Under the pieces are notes generated by a model. That model saw only the letters and a program-made list of their open reading frames with translations. It did not search any database and was not told the DNA's origin. A DNA stretch of 64,000 nucleotides from JAFGHJ01 sp964525555 (GTDB lineage: Bacteria > Hydrothermota > UBA3072), in NCBI GenBank assembly GCA_964525555.1, contig CAZGHN010000014.1, positions 7,757-71,756 on the forward strand, in the 5' to 3' direction. Below, one piece after another: positions 8,886 to 16,942 of this stretch (positions are counted from its first letter, which is position 1; every line of letters begins with the position of its first letter). A program made the position numbers and the translations under genes.

Positions 8886-10692
8886 AACTCCTCCTATATC
8901 TTAGGGCAGGTAAATCCAAGATTAAGCAAGGTTTCCCGTTTCCTATAATTGTAATACCTATGTATCCCTTAATTTTATCAATTGGGGAAGGTAAAGGTTT
9001 TACAACCGCTTCCGTACTACCTTTGAAAGTACCTCCAACTATAGCAAAACGGTCGTTTTCAACTTCAATAATCACACATGGAGTATTTTGATTACCGTTG
9101 CTTGAAGCATTTTGTTTGAGAATATTGGAAAGATGATAAACCGGCAGAATTTCTCTTCTAAGCAACAATAATTCTTTTCCCATAAGTCTTGACATGGATT
9201 TCTTTGATATAGTCAACGTTTCATCGACAAAAGTCATAGGTAAGGCAAACAACTGATTATTCAAGCCTAAAAGATAAACTTTAATTATCGACATCGATAA
9301 AGGCAATTTCATCGAAATAGTAGTACCTCTATTTTTTTCTGTCGTAATATTAACACTTCCTCCTACTGAACGTACAAGTTTTCTTACCACATCTAGTCCA
9401 ATACCTCTTCCAGATACTTTATCTGCTTTTTCTTTTGTCGTAAATCCGGGCGTAAACAAAAATCTAAGGATTTCCGCTTTCGAAAGAGACTCAAATTGCT
9501 CTTCCTCGACTAACCTTCTCTTGAAAGCAGCAAGAAAAATTTCTTTTTCATCTATTCCCTTTCCATCATCACTTATCTGGATCAGAATATCTCCTTTTAC
9601 ACTCTTTGCCGAAACAGTTATTTTGCCCTCTCTATACTTATTCAATTTTTCCCTTTCTTCTGGAGTCTCAATTCCATGAGAAATTGAATTCCTGATTAGA
9701 TGTATTAAAGGGTCGCTTATCCCTTCGAGAAGAGATCTATCAACTTCGATATCTTCTCCAAAAATTTCAATATTTACTTCTTTTCCTAATTTTCTACTTA
9801 AATCTCTAACATAACGTGGAAATTTGTTAAAAATTAATGATAGAGGAACTAATCTAATCTTAGTAACAACCTCCTGTAATTCCTTCACACTCCTACTATG
9901 AAGCTCCAAAAGTCCCTGAAATTTTTCTTCTCCAAAACTTCGGATAATTTCGCATATTTGAGATGTAGTAACGACTAATTCACCAACAAGATTTTGCATA
10001 CGATCCATAATATTTACGTTAACTCTTATCCCTTCAACCCCAACAGATAAAGCTTTTCTCTCCTCTTTTCGATCTTCCAGTTTAACTATCTCAACTTCAT
10101 CCATAGAAGCTATCATATCAACAATTTTCTCAGGCTCGGTACAACGAACCTTTAATAGCCTTCCTACATTACCGGCTTTAATCTCCTCATAAGAAGGATC
10201 GACATCTTCAATCTTAGTTTTTTCTTCTATTCTCTGAATAATCACGGCTGCTCTTGCAGCGGGAAGGGAAACATCTTCTTTAAATAAAATTTCAATATAG
10301 GGAATATTAGAAGTACGTTCCACACTACCATCTTCTACCATATATTCTTTTTTATCAGTCGCTACCTGGTCATCCAGTGTGGTAAGAAGATATTCAATTC
10401 TATCAATTCCTTTAAATACTTCATCAATAACTTCAGCATTAACTTTCGTTTTTTCTTCATCTTTAAATGTTTCAAGTTTCTCCTCAAGATCATGCGAAAT
10501 TGTTTCAATTTCAGTATAACCAAGAGAAGCAGCCATACCTTTAAGTGTATGAAAAATTCTATATACCTCGGCAGTTATTTTTTTGTTATTCGGTTCTTTT
10601 TCCAGTTCGACTATTATCTGATTCAGTTTATTTAAATATTCACTGCTTTCTTCTCTAAATAATTTTATATATTCCTTTCTCTGTTCATCCAT
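8866..10692 (-). CDS. cheA: Chemotaxis histidine kinase CheA
   Basis: A 608-residue CheA with domains in normal order: Hpt (residues 1-~110) with the phospho-accepting His48 in 'IFHTLKGMAAS'; a diverged middle segment (~125-205) in place of a clear P2; the P3 dimer helices (~215-290) with 'MDRMQNLVGELVV'; the ATPase (~290-460) with N-box 'HLIRNSISHGIE' and G boxes 'DDGKGID' and 'GRGIGLDVV'; and the CheW-like P5 domain (~465-600). It autophosphorylates and passes phosphate to CheY in an array with CheW and receptor. The missing typical P2 may mean direct or low-affinity CheY docking. Operon: receptor, cheW, cheY, cheA, cheC. Confidence 0.95.
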   Translation of the reverse strand: MDEQRKEYIKLFREESSEYLNKLNQIIVELEKEPNNKKITAEVYRIFHTLKGMAASLGYTEIETISHDLEEKLETFKDEEKTKVNAEVIDEVFKGIDRIEYLLTTLDDQVATDKKEYMVEDGSVERTSNIPYIEILFKEDVSLPAARAAVIIQRIEEKTKIEDVDPSYEEIKAGNVGRLLKVRCTEPEKIVDMIASMDEVEIVKLEDRKEERKALSVGVEGIRVNVNIMDRMQNLVGELVVTTSQICEIIRSFGEEKFQGLLELHSRSVKELQEVVTKIRLVPLSLIFNKFPRYVRDLSRKLGKEVNIEIFGEDIEVDRSLLEGISDPLIHLIRNSISHGIETPEEREKLNKYREGKITVSAKSVKGDILIQISDDGKGIDEKEIFLAAFKRRLVEEEQFESLSKAEILRFLFTPGFTTKEKADKVSGRGIGLDVVRKLVRSVGGSVNITTEKNRGTTISMKLPLSMSIIKVYLLGLNNQLFALPMTFVDETLTISKKSMSRLMGKELLLLRREILPVYHLSNILKQNASSNGNQNTPCVIIEVENDRFAIVGGTFKGSTEAVVKPLPSPIDKIKGYIGITIIGNGKPCLILDLPALRYRRSYENTGS

Positions 10693-10723
10693 ATTTAACT
10701 CTAGATATATTTTAAACTCTTAC

Positions 10724-11089
10724 TTATAACTTTAAAACCCTTTGTACTGCTTCTATAACTCTTGAAGGTTGAAATGGCTTTACAACATAATCCTTTGCCC
10801 CAGCCTGTATAGCTTCAACAACCAAACTCTGATGTCCCATTGCGCTTACAACCACAATTTTCGCTTCCGAATCCAATTCTTTGATTTTCTTGATTGCGTC
10901 AATACCACTCATATCAGGCATTATTATATCCATCGTAACTAGATCAGGATGATGATTCTCATACTTCTGAACAGCCTCGCTACCGTTTCCAGCTTCATCG
11001 CATATTTCATAACCACCTTTTTGAAGTATATCTGCTAACATTTTACGCATAAAAATTGCATCATCTACTACTAAAATTCTTGCGCTCAT
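10724..11089 (-). CDS. cheY: Response regulator CheY (single receiver domain)
   Basis: A 121-residue stand-alone receiver domain. Visible active-site residues are D9 and D10 (metal binding), D54 (phosphoacceptor, 'TMDIIMPDMSG'), S82 ('VVVSAMG') and K104 ('YVVKPF'). The full length matches CheY of the thermophile/Gram-positive type. It receives phosphate from the CheA encoded 31 bp downstream and is the probable substrate of the CheC two genes on. No flagellar genes are in the window, so the output could be pili, gliding or another process. Confidence 0.95.
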   Translation of the reverse strand: MSARILVVDDAIFMRKMLADILQKGGYEICDEAGNGSEAVQKYENHHPDLVTMDIIMPDMSGIDAIKKIKELDSEAKIVVVSAMGHQSLVVEAIQAGAKDYVVKPFQPSRVIEAVQRVLKL

Positions 11090-11104
11090 TTTACCCTCCT
11101 TACA

Positions 11105-11506
11105 TCAAATTAATTCATTTATGTCAATAATTATATACTTTTCTTTTAATTTCACAATTCCTTTCATATATTTTGATTCAATCTCTCCTTTTAAGCTGGA
11201 AGGCACTTTCTTTAACTCGGTTGCCGGTACTTCATGTATATCAAGAACGCTATCCGGTCTTAAACCTATTATTATATTATTGATAAGACAAAGTATAATT
11301 TCCTTGGAGGTAGAAGACCCTTCAAATCCTATCTTTTTTCTTAAATCAATAATAGTTATAGGCTCTCCACGTAGATTCATTACCCCTTCGAGATAATCAC
11401 TTGATAATGGAACCGGTGTTATTTCTCTCTCCTCAACAATTTCTTTCACGCTTTCTATTGGTATGCCAAAGAATTTATCATCCAAAGTAAAACTTAAAAA
11501 TTCCAT
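11105..11506 (-). CDS. cheW: Adaptor protein CheW
   Basis: A 133-residue single CheW domain, beginning 'MEFLSFTLDDKFFGIPIE' and containing the conserved 'LEGVMNLRGEPITIIDLR' core (shown here as family hallmark: NLRG…P..DLR). CheW links receptor tips to CheA. The ATG overlaps the receptor gene's stop (TAATG), and cheY follows after 15 bp. It is slightly short (133 against about 150) but all core strands appear present. No odd features. Confidence 0.94.
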   Translation of the reverse strand: MEFLSFTLDDKFFGIPIESVKEIVEEREITPVPLSSDYLEGVMNLRGEPITIIDLRKKIGFEGSSTSKEIILCLINNIIIGLRPDSVLDIHEVPATELKKVPSSLKGEIESKYMKGIVKLKEKYIIIDINELI

Positions 11507-14500
11507 TATTCAACACCAATCCATTCGTAATGGGTACGATTTAACAAACTCGGCTTAAACCCAAAAACCTTATCACTAATTAAAAAATAATTGAATTCTT
11601 GAACAAGAGAAATCCACGGAGCATCTTCTATTAAAAATTTCTCGGCCTCTAAGCATAATCTCTTTCTTCGCATAGGGTTTATTTCTTTTATAATATCCTT
11701 TATCTTATTATCTAATGCTTTATTAGAATAAAATGTCAGATTATCGACACCTATCGAGGAAGAATGAAAAAGACGAAATAGAAGATCGCCAGGGTCAACA
11801 TTCTGGGGTATCCACGAAGTTAAAAACATTTCCGTTTTCCCTTCCAAAACTTTACTTATAAACTTTGCCCATGGCTTTTTATCAATTTTTATTTTAACTC
11901 CAATCCGAGAAAAAGCGTTTTTTATAAATTCTGCTCTCTTTACCTGAACAGGAGTATCACACACAAGAAGTATATATGTCTCAGGCAATCCTCCGGAAAA
12001 ACCAGCTTCCTCAAGAAGATTTTTTGCCTTTTCAAGATCATATTCATAACCTACGGTTTTAGCATCATATTCACATAGTCTTGCGGGAAATATTCCTCTA
12101 ACGATTTCACCATTACCCGAAGAGACTTCATCTATCATGGTTTTCTTGTTAATAGCATAATTTAAGGCTTGTCGAACTTTCTTATTTGCAAAAGGTTGTT
12201 CTTTCAATTTAAAGTTAAATCCAAGATAATTTATATTCAAATCCATGTAAGAAAATAGATTTTTACTCAAACCCTCATCTTTTTTAAGACTCGGAATATC
12301 TTCTAATTCAATTCTTGCAATGTCCAGTGAGCCCTTTTTGAATTCATCTATGGGATTATCACTTACCTTGAAAACCAACTCCGACAAATAGGGTTTACCC
12401 TGAATATAATTGGAAAATGATTCCAAAATTATCTTTTCCCCTCCCTTCCAACTCTGTAATTTAAACGGACCTATCCCAACAATACTATCTTCAGAGGAAT
12501 CTTTTGGTATTACAGATGAATATATTGTAGCCAGATTAGAAAGAAAAGAATTATGATTATCACTTAACTGAACCGAAATCGAAAACTTACCCTTAATATT
12601 AATCTCTTCTATTTTCATTAACGATTTTGTTTTTTTGTTTTCTTTTAACTTCTCAAGAGCAAATTTCACATCCTCCGAGTCGATACTTTTACCATTATGA
12701 GAGGTAATATTTTCTCTAATCGTAAAATCCCATCTCCTGACATCCTCAAACAATTCCCATCTATCTATAATCATTGGATAAATCTTACCCGAAAAACCAT
12801 AATCAAATAATCCCCTATTAATAAGATATATAATTTCTTCGGCTATCGGGTCAGCAGAAAAAAAAGGGTCTAAAGTATCCGGTTCCCTTTGGATATTAAC
12901 CGTTAAAGTGTCTTTCTTATCTCCAGTTATTATCTCTAAAGGGCTCAGGTTTTTCCATTGTTGATCCTGAGTCAAGTTATCAGTAAGATTCTTTTCTTTA
13001 TCAAGGTTTCCTTCGAGAGCTTCAACCATACCCGAATACTCTTCCAAAGCCTCGCTTACAGCGGTAAAAGAAGAAACTATCTCGGAAACCACATCTTCTT
13101 GCTTATCAATAAAAGGACGAATGCTGGAAGAAACCTCGGTTAAAGTGTCAATCTGATTTCTATTTTCCTGAAAAGCTACTTCGCTTTCATTAACAATATC
13201 CTTAAGCCTTCCAATCGTATTCTCAAGCGTAAGGGTAGTTCTTTTTAAATCCTCGATCTTATCATTCACCGGAACAAAAAATCTCCACAATTTATCACCT
13301 AATTTTGCATAATCATTTGAAAGTTTTTGCATTTCCGCGACAATTGCCGGCAGGCCAACAATATCTGCAGGAATCCTTGAAGCCTCTATTTTCGCATAGA
13401 GAGAGATAACTCTTAACTGTTCCGTAAAATCTCCTGCGTTTTCAACCAATCGTCCAAGCCCTGAAGAAATCCTTGATAAATTAATTTGCATATGCGTAAC
13501 TTCATTTATACCTTTTGATTCCTTTTCAATAAACGATTGAACACTCTCTATGTTGCTTAAACACATTTTAGCCTGATGCTGTGTTTCCTTAATAATTTCT
13601 TTCACCCCTTCTATCTCACGTCCAATCATGCCAAGCATTTTTTTCATGGCATCAAGTTCCGATAAATCAACACTGCCATGCGTTGGAGTAGAACCCAGGG
13701 TAGCGACGCCAAGTTGGCTGTAACGATCCAGATTTGCGATTTTCTTTAAAGCTAAATCTATATGTGAAATATTTATGGGAAGCTGATCTGATCCTTTTTC
13801 CGCCAAGTATCTAAAAACATCTATATGATTTTTAAGTATCTCTTTTATAGTCTCCTTTTGTGAAAGTAAAAGATCTATTTCTCCCAACTTCATAAGAGAA
13901 TCCCTGGATAAAGAAAGTAAAAAATTGGCTGTCTCCTCAATATCTCGTCTTTTTACATCAATTTCTTCAAGCAAACTAAGCAACCTATCCGATGTATCCA
14001 TAATCAGAGATATTTTATCTCTAACTTCATCAGAACTTAGCTTTAATTCATCTGCCCCCCCGACAAAACTAGTAAGACTTTCCCTTATTGCACCAAATTT
14101 TTCAGTAGCTTCTCTCGATCTATCTTTTAGGGACTCGAGTCTGCCTACCATATCCTTGACAATTTCCAAAGATTTTCCTGTCAATCTTCCCAATTCTTCA
14201 GCCACAACTTCAAACCCCTTTCCTATAGACCCGGCTTGATACGCCTTGATTTCAGCGTTTCTTGCCGTATTTGCAGATGCCTCATTAAGTTCCTGCAGAT
14301 TTGAAACAATCGTATTTATTTCTTCTCTTGTGCTGATTAATTCTTCTAATTTTCCACTCAAAGTAATAGTGCTATCATTAAAGAAACGAATTTTGTTCAT
14401 AACTTCGTCTATAAGACTAAGTCCAAAAGATAATAATTCTTCACTTTTTCTTACTGTAATCCTGAAAGAGTCAGAACCTTCATAAATAACGTACATGGAA

Positions 14501-14652
14501 GCATAAAGATTTTTTAACATTGTCCTTATTCCTGTTAACTCTTCAGATGATTCCATTTGTTTTGTCGAAAGTTGATTCCACAAAAATAGAGTTTCTTTAG
14601 ATAAATCCTCTAATTTATCTATATATTCCTTAACAGTATCATTTGCTTCCAT
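11506..14652 (-). CDS. Soluble MCP-like signalling protein fused to an SBP_bac_5 solute-binding domain
   Basis: Frame of 1048 residues from the preferred ATG (14652); a TTG at 14703 would add 17 residues but coincides with a near-ideal -35 box. Residues 1-~575 are long coiled coil with two MCP-hairpin-like tips. One is near 120-168 ('NAEIKAYQAGSIGKGFEVVAEELG', quoted in part: EIKAYQAG…GFEVVAEEL). A diverged copy is near 413-450 ('ISLYAKIEASR…IVAEMQKLS'). Residues ~580-1048 match the oligopeptide/dipeptide-binding SBP_bac_5 family ('REPDTLDPFFSADP', 'VRQALNYAINKKTMI', 'GIFPARL'). There is no signal peptide or transmembrane helix, so the binding domain seems cytoplasmic. It is the first gene of the operon and probably its receptor. 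Ligand and location are unknown. Confidence 0.85.
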   Translation of the reverse strand: MEANDTVKEYIDKLEDLSKETLFLWNQLSTKQMESSEELTGIRTMLKNLYASMYVIYEGSDSFRITVRKSEELLSFGLSLIDEVMNKIRFFNDSTITLSGKLEELISTREEINTIVSNLQELNEASANTARNAEIKAYQAGSIGKGFEVVAEELGRLTGKSLEIVKDMVGRLESLKDRSREATEKFGAIRESLTSFVGGADELKLSSDEVRDKISLIMDTSDRLLSLLEEIDVKRRDIEETANFLLSLSRDSLMKLGEIDLLLSQKETIKEILKNHIDVFRYLAEKGSDQLPINISHIDLALKKIANLDRYSQLGVATLGSTPTHGSVDLSELDAMKKMLGMIGREIEGVKEIIKETQHQAKMCLSNIESVQSFIEKESKGINEVTHMQINLSRISSGLGRLVENAGDFTEQLRVISLYAKIEASRIPADIVGLPAIVAEMQKLSNDYAKLGDKLWRFFVPVNDKIEDLKRTTLTLENTIGRLKDIVNESEVAFQENRNQIDTLTEVSSSIRPFIDKQEDVVSEIVSSFTAVSEALEEYSGMVEALEGNLDKEKNLTDNLTQDQQWKNLSPLEIITGDKKDTLTVNIQREPDTLDPFFSADPIAEEIIYLINRGLFDYGFSGKIYPMIIDRWELFEDVRRWDFTIRENITSHNGKSIDSEDVKFALEKLKENKKTKSLMKIEEINIKGKFSISVQLSDNHNSFLSNLATIYSSVIPKDSSEDSIVGIGPFKLQSWKGGEKIILESFSNYIQGKPYLSELVFKVSDNPIDEFKKGSLDIARIELEDIPSLKKDEGLSKNLFSYMDLNINYLGFNFKLKEQPFANKKVRQALNYAINKKTMIDEVSSGNGEIVRGIFPARLCEYDAKTVGYEYDLEKAKNLLEEAGFSGGLPETYILLVCDTPVQVKRAEFIKNAFSRIGVKIKIDKKPWAKFISKVLEGKTEMFLTSWIPQNVDPGDLLFRLFHSSSIGVDNLTFYSNKALDNKIKDIIKEINPMRRKRLCLEAEKFLIEDAPWISLVQEFNYFLISDKVFGFKPSLLNRTHYEWIGVE

Positions 14653-14674
14653 ATATTTATATTTCTGTGCTATT

Positions 14675-14703
14675 AAATTATCAATAAATGCCTTAATTGT
14701 CAA
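14675..14703 (-). promoter_or_regulatory. Promoter of the chemosensory operon
   Basis: On the minus strand TTGACA (14703-14698), a 17-bp spacer, then an extended -10 'TGaTAATTT' (TAATTT at 14680-14675). The predicted start of transcription lies about 16 nt before the ATG at 14652. No other good promoter is seen down to position 1, so the whole cluster may be one transcript. Confidence 0.6.
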
Positions 14704-14827
14704 GAGTTTAATATAAAAGAAGTAAAGTTAGAAGTTAGAAGTCAGGAGTCAGAAGTCAGAACCCCATCCCACCTATTTTTTTACTGCTCACTACTCTCTA
14801 CTAACTACTCCCTAATCATTATCCTTC
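14704..14827. repeat. Word-like spacer repeat between divergent genes
   Basis: Contains serial short words of the type 'agaagtcaggagtcagaag' and 'ctcactactc'. The same kind of sequence recurs near 18130-18370 and 23985-24020. No coding potential seen. Confidence 0.5.
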
Positions 14828-14855
14828 TTGACATTTCTATATAAGGCAATATTTT
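14828..14855 (+). promoter_or_regulatory. Promoter, probably leaderless, for the LPG-synthase-like membrane protein
   Basis: TTGACA at 14828-14833, 16-bp spacer, TATTTT at 14850-14855, then only 6 nt to the ATG at 14862. No Shine-Dalgarno sequence is present, which predicts a leaderless message. Confidence 0.5.
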
Positions 14856-14861
14856 ATATAA

Positions 14862-15803
14862 ATGAAAAGAATAGGTAAAGAAGCGCTAAAAGTAATAATA
14901 ACAGCGGCACTTTTTTATTATCTTTTCAAATATAGAGTTCCTGTAAAAGAAGTAATACAAAATATAAAGAACATAAATCTCATGTATCTCGTATTTATCA
15001 TCGTTTTTTTCTTTATATACTATTTAATTTTTTCACTCAGGTGGAATTTTCTTCTTAAGGCTCAAAAAATAGAAATTTCGCCCTCTAGAAGCTATTTATA
15101 CATACTCGTTTCTTTTTTCTTCAACAATTTCGTCCCAAGCGGACTGGGAATGGATATGATACGCTCAGCTTATGCCGGTGGAAAAGAAAATTTCGAAAAA
15201 GCCTTTGGGGCATCTATAATGGAGAGAATTCTGGGTATGATAGGAATGATGCTTATAGGTGTTACAGTAATATTTTCGGGTAAACTGAAATTAGCGAAGC
15301 TTTCGGTCGTTTATATCGGAGTTATTATATTTATTATTCTTGTATATTACTTTTTAACTTCCTTAAAACTCTCATGGTTAAAAGAAAAACTGCTTTCAAT
15401 TAAATTATTCAATCTGGGAAATTCCATACGAGAATTTTACAGAGCGTTTAAAATATATAAAAATAAAAGAAAAATACTTATCATCGGTATAGGATACTCG
15501 GTTTTAGTCCAGCTCCTTATAATTACTATAAACTACTTTATAGCAAAAGGATTATCTATCTCCGTACCATTTTTTGCATTTCTGGCATATATACCTATTA
15601 TAACTGTAATCAGTCTAATACCCTTAGTCATAAACGGCCTTGGCCTCCGGGAGACTGCTTACGTTTTTTTCTTCTCTCTGGTCAACATAAGCAAAGTACA
15701 GGCAATGTCATTATCTCTGGTTTTCTGGGCAACTTCCGTTATAGCAAGCTGCGCAGGCGCAGTAGCATTTTTAATCTTACCAAGGAAAAAAAACAAAAAA
15801 TAG
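14862..15803 (+). CDS. Lysylphosphatidylglycerol synthase-type (UPF0104/AglD-like) membrane protein
   Basis: A 313-residue integral membrane protein with about eight hydrophobic helices and the family landmark 'FNNFVPSGLGMDMIRSAYAGG' region (N-N-F-x-P-S-G-L-G…D..R). It also has the late 'GLGLRETAYVFFF' motif, seen in LPG_synthase_TM/flippase-like proteins. There is no catalytic LPG synthetase domain, so it is the membrane half only. Relatives (AglD, UPF0104) are linked to lipid or glycolipid transfer. It is first of a plus-strand pair with thiD, which follows after 114 bp of repeat-like spacer. Substrate not predictable. Confidence 0.82.
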   Translation: MKRIGKEALKVIITAALFYYLFKYRVPVKEVIQNIKNINLMYLVFIIVFFFIYYLIFSLRWNFLLKAQKIEISPSRSYLYILVSFFFNNFVPSGLGMDMIRSAYAGGKENFEKAFGASIMERILGMIGMMLIGVTVIFSGKLKLAKLSVVYIGVIIFIILVYYFLTSLKLSWLKEKLLSIKLFNLGNSIREFYRAFKIYKNKRKILIIGIGYSVLVQLLIITINYFIAKGLSISVPFFAFLAYIPIITVISLIPLVINGLGLRETAYVFFFSLVNISKVQAMSLSLVFWATSVIASCAGAVAFLILPRKKNKK

Positions 15804-15917
15804 TATGAGCCACAAAGCCCACAAAGGAATTAATCATAGAATTGAGGAAAAAACAATAAAAATCTCTGTGTTCTTTGTGCACTCTGTGGTTAAAAAATGA
15901 AGGAGGTGTAGAGAGTT

Positions 15918-16625
15918 GTGAGTGTACTAATAATCGCTGGGTTCGATCCAACCGGCGAAGCCGGTGTCTCCCGAGATATATCTGTATTCAATTCTTTAGG
16001 AATCGCCTCTACAGCAATTCCAACGGCTATAACAGTTCAAACTTCCGAAGAAGTACTAAGCACATCAGAAATCCCTATCAAGTCTATAAAAGAAGCATTT
16101 AAAGCATTAGAAGACTTCCGTGCAGTCAAAATCGGAATGCTCTACGATGAAAAAGTGGTCAAAACAATATCCGATTTCTTGAAAAAAAGAAAACCGGAAT
16201 TCATAGTTCTTGATCCGATAATCAATTCTTCTTCCGGATATCCTTTAATTTCAAAAAAAGGTATCGAAGAAATGAAAAAAAACTTATTCCCTATATCCGA
16301 TTTGATAACTCCAAACCTTTCAGAAGCCAGACTTTTAACAGGAGAAAACGACCCTGAAAAAACAGCAGAAATCCTACATTCGATGGGACCAAAATATGTT
16401 GTAATAACGGGAATAGAAGACGCAAATGACCTTTTTTACGACGGGAAAAATTTTGAGTTAATAAAAGGCAAAAAAATAGATTTCTCATTCCATGGTTCAG
16501 GATGTTTTTATTCATCTTATCTCCTGGGAGTAGTTTACCTGGGTTGCGGACCCCTGCAGGCAGCAAAGAAAGCTAAAGAGGCGATTGAAGAGTATATGAT
16601 AAAAGAGAAGAAACAAAAAAAATAA
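15918..16625 (+). CDS. thiD: Hydroxymethylpyrimidine/phosphomethylpyrimidine kinase ThiD
   Basis: A 235-residue ribokinase-fold enzyme that phosphorylates HMP and HMP-P in thiamine synthesis. Seen: the N-terminal 'IAGFDPTGEAGVSRDI' (family: IAGSDPSGGAGIQADI), 'AVKIGMLYDEKVV', 'VLDPIINSSSG' and 'TPNLSEARLLTG'. The C-terminal anion-hole motif appears as G-S-G-C where GTGC is usual. The start is GTG, chosen because AAGGAGGTG (15899-15907) lies upstream and no ATG fits. It is somewhat shorter than the common ~265 residues, mainly at the ends. Other thi genes are not nearby, so salvage is possible. The S-for-T change in the motif and F for S in IAGSD are mild divergences. Confidence 0.88.
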   Translation: MSVLIIAGFDPTGEAGVSRDISVFNSLGIASTAIPTAITVQTSEEVLSTSEIPIKSIKEAFKALEDFRAVKIGMLYDEKVVKTISDFLKKRKPEFIVLDPIINSSSGYPLISKKGIEEMKKNLFPISDLITPNLSEARLLTGENDPEKTAEILHSMGPKYVVITGIEDANDLFYDGKNFELIKGKKIDFSFHGSGCFYSSYLLGVVYLGCGPLQAAKKAKEAIEEYMIKEKKQKK

Positions 16626-16942
16626 TCGAACCACAGAGAACACAGAGAAAAAATATCTTGTTGTTTAAAAACCACCTCACCACACCAAAATTATCTCACA
16701 CAGAGCGCACGGAGACACAGAGAAAAAATATATGTTGTTTAAAACCCATCCCACAACCCTAAATTAGCCACGGATTGACACGGATAAACACTGTTTTTTT
16801 GTTATTTTTTTACTCGAAATACGAAACACGTAACCCGAAACTATAGTTCACACAAAGACACAAAGTTTTTTATTTGTTGTTTTTGACTCAAGACTGGGGA
16901 CTGAAGACTAGAGACTATATTACGGATTCGAAGAATCCTAAA
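16626..16942. repeat. Spacer of word-like repeats between convergent thiD and asd
   Basis: Holds two imperfect direct copies of a ~60-bp unit (about 16630-16690 and 16700-16765) with 'cacagagaaaaaatat' followed by 'ttgttgtttaaaa', then words like 'ccacggattgacacgg' and 'actggggactgaagactag'. No gene or clear terminator seen. Confidence 0.5.

Noticed and set aside
15739..16102. Frames spanning the thiD upstream spacer on both strands
   Set aside because: They translate word-like repeats and overlap thiD, which is well supported by its GTG start and ribosome site.
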